A stretch of 64,000 nucleotides of DNA. Origin: Paracoccus caeni. Lineage in GTDB: Bacteria; Pseudomonadota; Alphaproteobacteria; Rhodobacterales; Rhodobacteraceae. The stretch spans positions 124,001 to 188,000 of the forward strand of contig NZ_JAEPRQ010000005.1 of assembly GCF_016629665.1 (NCBI RefSeq). Direction: 5' to 3'. Below the pieces are notes generated by a model that saw nothing but the letters and a program-made list of their open reading frames with translations, did not search any database and was not told where the DNA came from. The position numbers and the translations under genes are program-made. Of this stretch, positions 44,762-53,441 are shown in pieces; within the stretch, counting starts at the first letter, position 1; every line of letters starts with the position of its first letter.

Positions 44762-45237
44762 GCAGGATCGTTCGGGTTGAAATCGATGACAGCGCGGCGC
44801 CTCCGGCTACGCCCGAGATGGAGCAGGAACGCCGCGTCGCGATCTTCGACCTGATCGAGGATAACAGCTTCATCATCCCCGGCCGCGACGGCCAGCCCGC
44901 GCCGGAAGGCCCGTTCGTGATGGATCTCAGCATCCGCGAGGGGCGGCTGGTCTTTGACGTGCAGTCCGAAACGGCCGAGAAGGTGGCGGAATTTCACCTG
45001 TCGCTTGGCCCGTTCCGGCAGGTGGTGAAGGACTATTTCCAGATCTGCCAAAGCTATTTCGACGCGGTAAAGCGCCTGCCACCCGCCCAGATCGAGGCGA
45101 TCGACATGGCCCGTCGCGGCATCCATAACGAGGGGGCGCGCACTCTGCAGGAGCGGCTGGAAAACAAGGCCGAACTGGACATCGACACGGCCCGCCGCCT
45201 GTTCACCCTGATTTGCGCGCTTATTCCGCAGAGCTGA
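44758..45237 (+). CDS. UPF0262 family protein
   Basis: 159-residue soluble protein of the alphaproteobacterial UPF0262 family, function unknown. Family segments are RRVAIFDLIEDNSFIIPG, GPFVMDLSIREGRLVFDV, FRQVVKDYFQICQSYFDAV and IDMARRGIHNEGARTLQERL. Its ATG overlaps the hisD stop, and the phosphatase gene follows after 4 nt, the usual arrangement in Rhodobacteraceae. A connection to histidine synthesis is not established. Confidence 0.92.
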   Translation: MSRIVRVEIDDSAAPPATPEMEQERRVAIFDLIEDNSFIIPGRDGQPAPEGPFVMDLSIREGRLVFDVQSETAEKVAEFHLSLGPFRQVVKDYFQICQSYFDAVKRLPPAQIEAIDMARRGIHNEGARTLQERLENKAELDIDTARRLFTLICALIPQS

Positions 45238-45241
45238 TCCG

Positions 45242-45703
45242 ATGACGCAGAACACGTTCCCCCATTCGGTTCTGTTCTGCTGCGATCACAACGCCATCCG
45301 CTCGCCCATCGCGGAAGGCATGATGAAGAAATTCTACGGCCATACCGCCTATGTTCAATCGGCGGGGGTAAAGAACGATATGGAGGTGGACGGTTTCGCC
45401 ATCACCGTCTGTGACGAAATCGGGGTCGAGATTGCCAATCATCGCAGTCGCAGCTTCGAAGAAATGATGGAATGGGGCGACGATCTGGGCGGTTTTGATC
45501 TGATCGTCGCTTTGTCTCCGGCCAGCCAGCGTCTGGCGCTGGAAATGACGCGGGTTTATCACCTTGAGGTCGAATACTGGCCGATCATGGACCCGACCGG
45601 GCTGGCCGAGGGGCGCGAGGCCAAGCTGGCCGCCTATCGCCAGACGCGGGACCAGATCCAGAAGCGGATGATCGAACGGTTCGGAAAGCCGATTCTTCCT
45701 TAG
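45242..45703 (+). CDS. Low-molecular-weight phosphotyrosine phosphatase-like protein
   Basis: 153-residue protein with the LMW-PTP/arsenate reductase fold. The phosphate loop is C14-x5-R20 (CDHNAIRSP) near the N-terminus, and the general acid is D117 in WPIMDPTG. The loop lacks the usual N-x-C-R-S pattern (here N-A-I-R-S), so substrate preference may differ. It could dephosphorylate proteins or act as a thioredoxin-linked arsenate reductase; the former is favoured. Third gene of the hisD operon. In related genomes infA often follows; here an exporter gene converges instead. Confidence 0.83.
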   Translation: MTQNTFPHSVLFCCDHNAIRSPIAEGMMKKFYGHTAYVQSAGVKNDMEVDGFAITVCDEIGVEIANHRSRSFEEMMEWGDDLGGFDLIVALSPASQRLALEMTRVYHLEVEYWPIMDPTGLAEGREAKLAAYRQTRDQIQKRMIERFGKPILP

Positions 45704-45722
45704 TGATGACCGGACGCTCAGC

Positions 45723-46619
45723 CTAGGCCGTCCTCGTTCTCCGCGCTTCTTCGGCTAGAAGCCAGCTTGACGCACCGATGATCAGCGCCGATCCCAGCCA
45801 CATCGAGCCGGGCGGAACGAAGCCGAAGGCCAGAATGCCAAGCCCGACATTGAACGGCAGTTTCACATGATCGAAAGGTTGCAGGAACGCCGCGTCGGCG
45901 ATGGCATAGGCGCGGGCCAGCGCGAATTGCGCCAGCGCCGTCAGCATCCCGGCGACGATCAGCGCGCCGATCACCTGCCAGCCGGTGATCGCCAACCCGC
46001 CCGCTCCCGGCACCAGCGCAAGCGCCGCATTCAACGGCGTCAGCAGGGCGAGCAGGTAGAGGGTCAGGGTCGCGGGCGTCTCGGTCGCGGTCATGCGCTT
46101 GGTCATCAACGAAGCCGCCGCCCAAAGCGCCGCCGCACCGACCGGGGCCAGCGCCCAGGGGGTGAAGGCATCCGACCATGGCGCAAGGATCACCGCGCCG
46201 CCGACAAAGCCCAGCACCACAGCCAGCCAGCGCGCCGGCGTCACCTTTTCGCCCAACAGCAACGCCGCGCCGATGGTGACGAAAAAGGGCGACAGCATGA
46301 TTAGCGAAATCGCCTGCCAGATCGGGACATTGGCAAGGCCAAAGCCCCAAAGCTGCACGCCTCCGACGCCAAAGGCCACGCGCAGGATATGGGCGGGCAG
46401 GTGGCTGGTCTTGAAAGCTGATAGCCCGACCCCCTGCCATGGCAGCAGCGCGATCAGGGCGATGCCGTATTGCCAGAAGGTCGCCGTCGGTGCCGCGACG
46501 CCCAGCTTCATCGTGGTGAATTGCAGCATCGTGTTCACGCAGGCGAACATTGCGCCCGCCGCGACCATCAACAATGCGCCGGTCGCGGCGGGTCCGAGAC
46601 GGGAAGGGGCAGCGGTCAT
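45723..46619 (-). CDS. EamA/DMT family transporter
   Basis: 298-residue inner-membrane protein with ten predicted helices in two EamA repeats. The repeats begin about residues 12 and 150; features include FACVNTMLQFTTMKLG, WQAISLIMLSPFFVTIGAAL with LLGEKVTPARWLAVVLGFVG, and the second-half TALAQFALARAYAIADAAFL. Members export amino acids, metabolites or drugs; the substrate cannot be told. ATG 46619 is used over a start eleven codons upstream. It converges on the phosphatase gene with 19 nt between stops. Confidence 0.85.
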   Translation of the reverse strand: MTAAPSRLGPAATGALLMVAAGAMFACVNTMLQFTTMKLGVAAPTATFWQYGIALIALLPWQGVGLSAFKTSHLPAHILRVAFGVGGVQLWGFGLANVPIWQAISLIMLSPFFVTIGAALLLGEKVTPARWLAVVLGFVGGAVILAPWSDAFTPWALAPVGAAALWAAASLMTKRMTATETPATLTLYLLALLTPLNAALALVPGAGGLAITGWQVIGALIVAGMLTALAQFALARAYAIADAAFLQPFDHVKLPFNVGLGILAFGFVPPGSMWLGSALIIGASSWLLAEEARRTRTA

Positions 46620-46759
46620 GGGCGGTCCTGTGGTGGGTCCGGTATCGCCCAAAGCGCGCGGTCACGGCAGGGAAAGTGAACCCCCTTGCCCGTCTTGGTT
46701 CCGGGCCCCGCGCGCCTCAGGTAGAACCTGATAGGACGCGGCGGGACGCCTTGGCAAGC

Positions 46760-46990
46760 TTAGTGCCTGCGCCAGTTGTTCGGAACGTCCCAGACGGGGC
46801 GCTGCAGTTCGGTCTCGACCTGCTCACGGGTGACGCCGATGTCGCGCAATTGCTCATCGCTCAGATGCGCCAGATCAAGGCGGGTCTTGCGAACGTCGAA
46901 CATGGTGATGATACGCTTCAGCCAGCTTTGCCGTGGGAGAATGCCCACATGGGTGGCGGTGCTTAGGGCTGCGGTCGATTTGTAAGCCAT
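46760..46990 (-). CDS. DUF1127 family small protein
   Basis: 76-residue basic protein. The C-terminal half matches DUF1127: RKTRLDLAHLSDEQLRDIGV followed by TREQVETEL, with the R-x-L-x-x-L-s-D-x-x-L-x-D-I-G pattern. Small DUF1127 proteins in alphaproteobacteria bind RNA or affect phosphate, carbon and motility traits, but this member has a longer N-terminus. It is divergent from a LysR gene, and a symmetrical LysR-type box lies 23-41 nt upstream of its start, so it is the likely target of that regulator. Confidence 0.82.
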   Translation of the reverse strand: MAYKSTAALSTATHVGILPRQSWLKRIITMFDVRKTRLDLAHLSDEQLRDIGVTREQVETELQRPVWDVPNNWRRH

Positions 46991-47012
46991 GGTTCAACTC
47001 CGTTCATGCATT

Positions 47013-47031
47013 GCATCAAGTCATGTGATGC
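47013..47031. promoter_or_regulatory. Candidate LysR-type operator
   Basis: Perfect inverted repeat GCATCA-N7-TGATGC. The inner T (47016) and A (47028) are 11 nt apart, meeting the T-N11-A rule of LysR regulators. It lies between the divergent DUF1127 and LysR genes, nearer the former. Confidence 0.55.
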
Positions 47032-47127
47032 TTTGTGCCTTTCTGATTTCCATGATTGATATTTAGGACGGATTGAGCTATTTGTGAAACGAATGGTTTT
47101 GATCTGTTCCATCATGGAGATTGAACA

Positions 47128-47994
47128 ATGCGCAATCTGGATATTGCAACGCTGCGGTCGCTTCAGGCGGTTGCCGAATACGGTGCCGTCACCCGCGCGG
47201 CGGATGCGCTGAACATGACCCAAAGCGCGTTGTCGATGCAGATGAAACGGCTGGACGAAATCTTCGGGCAACCGATGCTGGTCAAGCAGGGGCGGGGCGT
47301 CGTCCTGTCCGATTTCGCGGTGGAATTGCTGATCGAGGGGCGCAAGCTGGTGGCGCTGAACGATGCGATTATCTCGCGTTTCACCGGCGCGCGGTCGCAT
47401 ACGCGGTTGCGGGTCGGGCTGACCAGCGACTGGCTGTTTGCCAAGGTGGCGCAGGCGGTGCGCGAGTTCCGGCAGGATAATGAAGGGGTCGGGCTGATTA
47501 TCAATGATGGCCGCAGCAAGGATCTGCGCGAGCAGATGCGGCGTGGCGAACATGACGTGATCCTGACGACCGAATTCGACGCGCCTCCGGGGGCGATCCA
47601 TTTGGCCAAGATCGATCTGGCATGGTTCGGCGCGATTGGCAGCCAAAGCTGGAAGGAACGCCCGCTGCCGGTCGCGAATTCGCCGCATTGCGCCTATTAT
47701 CCGGTCGGGATGGCGGCGCTGGAAAAGGCCGGGATCGAGACCTATCAGGCGGTTGCCGATGGTGGCAGCGATACGTGGAAAGTGACGGCGGCTGCCGATC
47801 TGGGGGTCACGATCCTGCCGCGCGGGATCAATCAGGCGGGTCTGGAACCGATCGAGCATAACGGCGCGCTGCCGCCTTTGCCGCCGACCTGGCTGAACGT
47901 CTATGTGGCGGACGGTCCGGCGCGCTGCATTGCCGCCGATTTCGCGGGCTATTTGCGACGCGCGGTGTGCGAAGTGGCCGCGGCGGCGGCTTAA
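47128..47994 (+). CDS. LysR family transcriptional regulator
   Basis: 288-residue regulator. The winged helix-turn-helix at residues 4-62 reads LQAVAEYGAVTRAADALNM then TQSALSMQMKRLDEIFGQPM, followed by a substrate-binding domain (about 90-285) with LRVGLTSDWLFAKVAQAVREF and LGVTILPRGINQAGL. The effector is unknown. It is divergent from the DUF1127 gene with a LysR-type box between them, so autoregulation and control of DUF1127 are likely. LysR/DUF1127 divergent pairs recur in Rhodobacteraceae. Confidence 0.9.
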   Translation: MRNLDIATLRSLQAVAEYGAVTRAADALNMTQSALSMQMKRLDEIFGQPMLVKQGRGVVLSDFAVELLIEGRKLVALNDAIISRFTGARSHTRLRVGLTSDWLFAKVAQAVREFRQDNEGVGLIINDGRSKDLREQMRRGEHDVILTTEFDAPPGAIHLAKIDLAWFGAIGSQSWKERPLPVANSPHCAYYPVGMAALEKAGIETYQAVADGGSDTWKVTAAADLGVTILPRGINQAGLEPIEHNGALPPLPPTWLNVYVADGPARCIAADFAGYLRRAVCEVAAAAA

Positions 47995-48062
47995 AGCGCG
48001 CGATTTTGCGCAATCTTCGGTAGTATTTTTATTATCGTCTTCTCTTGACCGGGGTCATCTGT

Positions 48063-48084
48063 CAACGTGGTTCGCGCCACGTTG
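48063..48084 (+). terminator. Hairpin ahead of the methyltransferase-TPR gene
   Basis: Perfect 8-bp stem CAACGTGG/CCACGTTG with a 6-nt loop, ending 18 nt before the ATG at 48103. It could end the LysR transcript or act in the 5' leader of the next gene. No T-run follows. An in-frame GTG at 48067 lies within it and is rejected as the start. Confidence 0.4.
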
Positions 48085-48102
48085 CCTCCGGAGTTTTGCC
48101 CC

Positions 48103-49701
48103 ATGGTCGATTCACTCTCACGTCTGGCGATCCTTCACGGGACCGACAAATTCGGACTGCACAGATATACGCCCCACTATTACGATATTTTGCAACATCT
48201 TCAGACGGACAGCCTGAAGATGCTGGAGATCGGGGTAGGTGGTTACGGTCACCATGACCGCGGTGGTGAATCGCTTGCGATGTGGCGGGATTTTTTCCCC
48301 AATGCCCAGATCACAGGTATCGATATCGAGCGGAAGACGATGGATCTGGGCCCGCGCGTGAAGATCATGCAGGGCAGTCAGGTCGATGCCGATTTTCTGG
48401 AGGCGGTGATCGCCGAACGCGGGCCGTTCGACATCATTCTGGACGACGGCAGCCACCTGAATGAGCATGTCGTCGAAACCTTCGATCTGCTGTTTCCGAC
48501 CCTCGTGCCGGGCGGGATCTATATCGTCGAGGATGTGCAGACCGCGTTCTTTCCGCGCTATGGCGGGTCGCTTGAACTGACCGCGCCGAATACGGTGGGC
48601 TTTTTCGGTGGGATGCTGCGCGAGGTTCTTGATGGGTCGCGTCAGGATATCGTCTCGATCCATCGCTTTCATAACATGATCATCCTGCAGAAAGCCGATC
48701 CCGACGCGGGCGCTCCCGGCATCGCGGAAGATCGGCGCGTGATTGCGGCGAATGAGGCGGGGCAGTTCACGGAATTGGCCGCTCAGGGTGGCGACGATCC
48801 GGCACGGCTGCATGACGCCTTGTCCGGGGCGGGCGATGGTGCGGTCTTCTGCATCAAGGATGTCGCGGCCGACACGGCGCTGCTGGAACAGCTTTTCGCG
48901 CAGGTCGATCATCGTGAAATCCTTGTGCATTTCCCGCAGGCCGCGATCCACCCCTCGGCGTCGCGGATTTTGTCTCTGGGCGTTTATCCGGGCGCGTTTC
49001 TGATCGAGATCGGGGATAACGATTTCCCGTCGAACTTCGCCTATGACGCCAAGCAGGCGAAAGCCGCTGCGACACTGGAAGCCATGGGGCAGGCCATCCG
49101 CGATAAGGATGCCACGGTGACGGGAATCCTGAATTACGCCAATCTCGCGCAGCGGTTTTTTGGCGTCGAAGTGGCGATGGAATTCGTCGAGGAACTTGCG
49201 GCGCGCGGATCGACGGATCGGCGCTATTATCATCTGGCCAGCGGCAAGCGTCAGCGGGCAGGTGATTGGGACGCCGTCGTGGCGCTGAATACAGAGGCGC
49301 GGGCACATCATCCGCTGGACCCGCAGATCAATGCGATGCTGGGCAAGGGGCTGCGCAAACTGGGGCGGCTGGACGAGGCAGAAGAATGCCTGCGCGCGGC
49401 CTACAAATCTCATCCTCGTGTGAACAGTCTGGTGGTCACATTGGCGCAGGTGCTGGAAGCGAAGGGTGAGATCGACGAGGCGATCAGCCTGCACGAGAAA
49501 TCGATCGATCTTTACAAGCCGCCGATGCGGGTCGCGCAGTTGGGCGTGCTGGTCCGGTTCTGCGAAAAGCACGGGCGACCAGAAAACGCGGTGGCAGCGG
49601 CGAAACGGTTGCTTGAGCTTTCACCGGGGGATGAGCTGGCGGTGCAGGTGATTGAAAAACATCGGCAGGCCGTCGGCGCCGACGGCAAGGCGGAGGGCTA
49701 A
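48103..49701 (+). CDS. SAM-dependent methyltransferase fused to TPR-like repeats
   Basis: 532-residue protein. Residues 1-190 form a class I methyltransferase of the macrocin O-methyltransferase-like type: LAILHGTDKFG, MLEIGVGGYGHHDRGGESL (SAM loop), DIILDDGSHLNEHVVETFDL and GGIYIVEDVQTA. A middle region (about 200-370) is unassigned. Residues 380-525 contain TPR-like repeats (LGKGLRKLGRLDEAEECLR, LAQVLEAKGEIDEAISLHEK). Such architecture occurs with polysaccharide or glycan modification enzymes, which is only a suggestion here. Start by CGGAG upstream. Single gene, convergent with edd. Confidence 0.75.
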   Translation: MVDSLSRLAILHGTDKFGLHRYTPHYYDILQHLQTDSLKMLEIGVGGYGHHDRGGESLAMWRDFFPNAQITGIDIERKTMDLGPRVKIMQGSQVDADFLEAVIAERGPFDIILDDGSHLNEHVVETFDLLFPTLVPGGIYIVEDVQTAFFPRYGGSLELTAPNTVGFFGGMLREVLDGSRQDIVSIHRFHNMIILQKADPDAGAPGIAEDRRVIAANEAGQFTELAAQGGDDPARLHDALSGAGDGAVFCIKDVAADTALLEQLFAQVDHREILVHFPQAAIHPSASRILSLGVYPGAFLIEIGDNDFPSNFAYDAKQAKAAATLEAMGQAIRDKDATVTGILNYANLAQRFFGVEVAMEFVEELAARGSTDRRYYHLASGKRQRAGDWDAVVALNTEARAHHPLDPQINAMLGKGLRKLGRLDEAEECLRAAYKSHPRVNSLVVTLAQVLEAKGEIDEAISLHEKSIDLYKPPMRVAQLGVLVRFCEKHGRPENAVAAAKRLLELSPGDELAVQVIEKHRQAVGADGKAEG

Positions 49702-49727
49702 GACAGCCCTCCGGCCATTAGGCTGGT

Positions 49728-51530
49728 TTACACAACCACGCCTGCGCCTTCGGTTGCGGAACCGGCGGTGGCGCGGAAGACCGAGAACATCTCGCGGCCC
49801 ATACCCTCGCTGCTGGGACCGGGATCGAACGTCGCCGGGCGGCGATTGTCGAAATCCTCGGCCAAGCAATCAATCGTGCCCATGGTGGCGTCCATCCGGA
49901 TCAGGTCGCCGTCCCGAACGCGCGACAGCGGGCCACCGACCGAGGCTTCGGGCGAGATGTGGATCGCGGCAGGCACCTTGCCAGACGCTCCGGACATCCG
50001 GCCATCGGTCAGCAGAGCCACCTTCAGCCCGCGATCCTGCAGCACGGCCAGCGTCGGCGTCAGTGAATGCAGTTCCGGCATGCCATTGGCGCGCGGGCCC
50101 TGGAAACGCACGACGACGATGGTGTCTTCGGTGAACTCGCCTGCCTTGAAGGCAGCTTTGACCGCCTCTTGATCCGAAAAGACGCGGGCCTTCGCTTCGA
50201 TGACGTGACGCTCGGCCGCAACGGCAGAAACCTTGATGACGCCGCGACCCAGATTGCCTTCAAGCTGTTTCAGACCGCCGGTGACGGCAAAGGGATCGCC
50301 GACCGGGCGCAGGATTTTGTCGTTCAGGGTTTCCTTGGCCCCATCTTCCCAGACCACACGCTCGCCTGTCAGTTTCGGCTCGGTCGTGTAGCCGTCAAGG
50401 CCGGTGCCGATGATCGTCTTTACGTCCTCATGCAGCATCCCTGCGTCAAGCAACTGACCGATCATGTAGCCGATACCACCTGCGGCGTGGAAATGGTTCA
50501 CGTCGGCCAGACCGTTCGGATAAACCCGCGCCATCAGCGGCACCGATTCCGAGATGTCGTGGAAATCCTCGATATCGATCAGCACGCCAGCCGCCCGGGC
50601 CATTGCCGGGATATGCATGACAAGGTTGGTCGATCCGCCCGTGGTCATCAGCCCGACGATGCCGTTGACGAAGGCTTTCTCGTCAAGGATTTCGCCAGCG
50701 GGCAGGTAGTGGTTGCCCAGCTTGGTGATCGCCGCGGCGCGTTCGACGCCTGCCACGGTCAGCGCATCGCGCAAGGGCGTGTTCGGGTTGACGAAGCTGG
50801 AGCCGGGCAGATGCAGGCCCATGAACTCCATCAGCATCTGGTTGCTGTTCGCGGTGCCGTAGAAGGTGCAGGTTCCGGCGCTGTGATAAGAGGCCATCTC
50901 TGCGGCCATCAAAGCCTCGCGCCCGACCTCGCCTGCGGCGAATTGCTGGCGGACCTTGGATTTTTCGTCATTGGGCAGGCCCGAGGGCATCGGCCCGGCA
51001 GGCAGGAAGACAGCGGGGATATGGCCGAAGGTTGCGGCCCCGATCACCAGACCCGGCACGATCTTGTCGCAGACCCCCAGATACAAAGCCGCGTCGAAAC
51101 AGTCATGCGACAGCGACACACCCGTGGCCAACGCGATCACGTCGCGTGAGAAAAGCGAAAGCTCCATCCCCGCGCGGCCTTGGGTCACGCCGTCGCACAT
51201 GGCGGGCACGCCGCCCGCGACCTGCACCGTCGCACCGACCGCGTGAGCGGAGCGGCGAATCAGATCCGGGTAACGCTCATAAGGCTGATGCGCCGACAGC
51301 ATGTCGTTATAGGCCGTCACCACACCGATATTCGGTTTGCGGGTATTGGCCATGTCGTCCTTGTCCGGCATTGCGGCATAGGCATGGGCCTGATTGCCGC
51401 AGGACAGGTGGGCTCGGCGTGGACCATCCTCGGCAGCGCGGGCGATTTTCTTCAGATAGGCGGCACGGCTGGCATGCGAACGGTTGCGAATCCGGTCGGT
51501 CACTCGATCGATGGTGGCGTTAATGCTCAT
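49728..51530 (-). CDS. edd: 6-phosphogluconate dehydratase
   Basis: 600-residue IlvD/Edd family Fe-S dehydratase, the first dedicated enzyme of the Entner-Doudoroff pathway, making KDPG from 6-phosphogluconate. Family blocks are NIGVVTAYNDMLSAHQPYERYP, GVPAMCDGVTQGRAGMELSL (cluster cysteine), SLSHDCFDAALYLGVCDKIVPG (cluster cysteines), GSTNLVMHIPAMARAAG, and the C-terminal GRMSGASGKVPAAIHISPE. Its length and the GNPNTPLRDA-type segments favour Edd over IlvD. A LacI-type palindrome is 36-49 nt upstream of the start. eda is not adjacent. Confidence 0.94.
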   Translation of the reverse strand: MSINATIDRVTDRIRNRSHASRAAYLKKIARAAEDGPRRAHLSCGNQAHAYAAMPDKDDMANTRKPNIGVVTAYNDMLSAHQPYERYPDLIRRSAHAVGATVQVAGGVPAMCDGVTQGRAGMELSLFSRDVIALATGVSLSHDCFDAALYLGVCDKIVPGLVIGAATFGHIPAVFLPAGPMPSGLPNDEKSKVRQQFAAGEVGREALMAAEMASYHSAGTCTFYGTANSNQMLMEFMGLHLPGSSFVNPNTPLRDALTVAGVERAAAITKLGNHYLPAGEILDEKAFVNGIVGLMTTGGSTNLVMHIPAMARAAGVLIDIEDFHDISESVPLMARVYPNGLADVNHFHAAGGIGYMIGQLLDAGMLHEDVKTIIGTGLDGYTTEPKLTGERVVWEDGAKETLNDKILRPVGDPFAVTGGLKQLEGNLGRGVIKVSAVAAERHVIEAKARVFSDQEAVKAAFKAGEFTEDTIVVVRFQGPRANGMPELHSLTPTLAVLQDRGLKVALLTDGRMSGASGKVPAAIHISPEASVGGPLSRVRDGDLIRMDATMGTIDCLAEDFDNRRPATFDPGPSSEGMGREMFSVFRATAGSATEGAGVVV

Positions 51531-51565
51531 GTGGCTGGCTCCCGTGACATGTCAGTAGAATAAGT

Positions 51566-51579
51566 TGTTAGCGTTAACA
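51566..51579. promoter_or_regulatory. LacI-type operator upstream of edd
   Basis: TGTTAGCGTTAACA, an imperfect palindrome centred on CG, 35 nt before the edd ATG. Its reverse complement matches the palindrome upstream of zwf at 13 of 14 positions, at nearly the same distance from the start. No LacI-family gene is in the window. Confidence 0.7.
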
Positions 51580-51698
51580 GTTCAACACCCATTCCGGGGA
51601 TTTCTGACGCGAAGCGCCTTGGCCCTGTGAAATCCGGGGTTGATCGCTTGTCTGTCTCGGCGCTGCGTGTCACAGCGGGGCGCGAAAGGAATTCTGCC

Positions 51699-52892
51699 AT
51701 GACCGATCTTCCCGTCATCCGTCTGCGCCCGAAATCGAAGCCTCAGGCGATTCGGCACGGCTTCCCGTGGGTCTTCGAGGACGAAGCGGTTCTGGACCGG
51801 CGCACCAAGGCGCTGGCGGCGGGATCGTTCGCCATTCTTGAGGATGCCGAACGAAAGGCGATGGCGGTGGTGACCGTAAACCCGGCCTCGAAGATCGTGG
51901 CGCGGGTGATGGACAGCGATCCCGAGGCGGTGATCGGCGGGGGCTGGTTGCAGGCGCGGCTGCTTCGCGCGCTGAAAATGCGCGAGCGGCTTTATGACGC
52001 GCCGTTCTACCGGCTGGTCCATGCCGAATCGGACGGGCTGCCGGGACTGATCGTGGATCGCTTCGGCGATGTGGCGGTGATGCAGCCGAACGCCGCATGG
52101 GCCGACGGGATGGCGAGTGAAATCGCCGATGCCTTGGTCGCCGTGACTGGCGTGACGACGGTGATCCTGAACGGGCAGGGACGTGCGCGCAGTCTTGAGG
52201 GACTGGCCGAGCGGATGGAGGTTCTGCGCGGCGAGGCTCCGTCAGGGCCGATCGAGGTCGCGATGAATGGCGCGATCTATCTGGCCGATGTGATGGGCGG
52301 TCAGAAGACCGGGATTTTCTATGATCAGCGCCCGAACCATGCCTTTGCGCAACGGCTGGTGGATGGGGGCGAGGTGCTGGACGTGTTCAGCCATGTCGGT
52401 GGCTTCGGGCTGGCGATGCTGGCGGCAGGGGCAGAGCGCACGACCTGTATCGATGGCAGCGCACCGGCGCTGGAGCTGGTGCGAGGTGGGGCGAAGGCGA
52501 TGGGCGCGACCGACCGGGTCGAGGTTCTGCAATCCGACGCCTTCAAGGCGCTGGAAGCAATGGCAGCCGAGGGGCGGCGCTTTGACGTTGTCGTCTGCGA
52601 TCCGCCCGCATTCGCGCCCTCGAAACAGGCTTTGGAGGCCGGGCTGCGCGCTTATGAGCGGGTGGCAAAGCTGGCCGCGCCTTTGGTGAAGCCAGGTGGA
52701 TATCTGGCGCTATGCTCTTGCAGCCATGCCGCCGATCTGACGGCGTTTCGGAATGCCTCGGCACGGGGGATCGGGCGGGGCGGTCGGCGGTCAGTGCTGA
52801 TCCATTCCGGGCAGGCCGGGCCTGATCATCCGACGCTGCCGCAACTGGCCGAAACCGGCTATCTCAAGGCGCTGTTCTTCAGGCTGGACTGA
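51699..52892 (+). CDS. RlmI-like rRNA cytosine methyltransferase
   Basis: 397-residue SAM-dependent methyltransferase of the RlmI (YccW) family, which methylates a cytosine of 23S rRNA at C5. An N-terminal PUA-type domain (IRLRPKSKPQAIRHGFPWVF) precedes a central EEHEE-like domain and a Rossmann domain with VLDVFSHVGGFGLAMLAAGA, the motif IV FDVVVCDPPAFAPSK and LCSCSH. Relative to RlmI from E. coli all key motifs are kept. ATG 51699 is chosen on the family start and an AAAGGA site. It is divergent from edd and overlaps the PIN gene by one nucleotide. Confidence 0.87.
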   Translation: MTDLPVIRLRPKSKPQAIRHGFPWVFEDEAVLDRRTKALAAGSFAILEDAERKAMAVVTVNPASKIVARVMDSDPEAVIGGGWLQARLLRALKMRERLYDAPFYRLVHAESDGLPGLIVDRFGDVAVMQPNAAWADGMASEIADALVAVTGVTTVILNGQGRARSLEGLAERMEVLRGEAPSGPIEVAMNGAIYLADVMGGQKTGIFYDQRPNHAFAQRLVDGGEVLDVFSHVGGFGLAMLAAGAERTTCIDGSAPALELVRGGAKAMGATDRVEVLQSDAFKALEAMAAEGRRFDVVVCDPPAFAPSKQALEAGLRAYERVAKLAAPLVKPGGYLALCSCSHAADLTAFRNASARGIGRGGRRSVLIHSGQAGPDHPTLPQLAETGYLKALFFRLD

Positions 52893-53431
52893 TGAAGGCG
52901 GTTCTGGACGCCAATGTGCTGTTCCCGACGATTCTTCGCGAGATCCTGATCGATCTTGCAAAGGCAGGTCTGTATCAGCCGCTGTGGTCAGGCCGCATCC
53001 TTGCCGAGTGGCGACATGCGGCGGCACGGCTTGGGGCGGATCAGGATGCGGTGGCAGGGGCCGAGATCGCCTTGCTGCACGCCGATTTTCCCGATGCCGC
53101 GATGCCCGATGACGGGGTGCGGGCCATCGATCTGGATTTTCCCGACCCCGCCGACCGGCACGTGGCCGAGGCCGCGCTGGCTGGCGGTGCCGGGGTGATC
53201 GTCACCGCGAATCTGCGGGATTTTCCACAGTATTTGATGCAAGCCCTTGGCCTTCGGGCCATTCATCCCGATAGTTTTCTGCTTGATCTCCATCGCGGCA
53301 ATCCGGCCCTTGTCGTGGGGGCCGTGCATGGCGCACATGAGAAAGCCACAAGAATGGGCAGCACGATGACCGTTGCCGAAATGCTGAAGCGCAGCCGACT
53401 GCCACGCCTGAACAAAGCTCTGAAAGGTTGA
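52892..53431 (+). CDS. PIN domain protein
   Basis: 179-residue protein with a PIN nuclease fold. The first strand AVLDANVLFPTILREIL has the conserved Asp6; further acidic residues occur in DPADRHVAEAAL, and the VIVTANLRDFP strand is typical of the family. PIN proteins are Mg-dependent ribonucleases, many of them toxins of VapBC modules, but no antitoxin gene is adjacent: the upstream partner is the RlmI-like gene, with which it shares a TGATG overlap. It may therefore be a housekeeping RNase; function is not known. Confidence 0.8.
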   Translation: MKAVLDANVLFPTILREILIDLAKAGLYQPLWSGRILAEWRHAAARLGADQDAVAGAEIALLHADFPDAAMPDDGVRAIDLDFPDPADRHVAEAALAGGAGVIVTANLRDFPQYLMQALGLRAIHPDSFLLDLHRGNPALVVGAVHGAHEKATRMGSTMTVAEMLKRSRLPRLNKALKG

Positions 53432-53441
53432 AGACAGTTGC

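Noticed and set aside
45718..46665. Alternative frame overlapping the EamA transporter
   Set aside because: Same strand but Arg/Gly-rich without membrane helices; the other frame has ten clear helices and family motifs.
52892..53431. VapBC-type toxin-antitoxin module
   Set aside because: The PIN gene has no adjacent small antitoxin gene; its partner is an rRNA methyltransferase-like gene.
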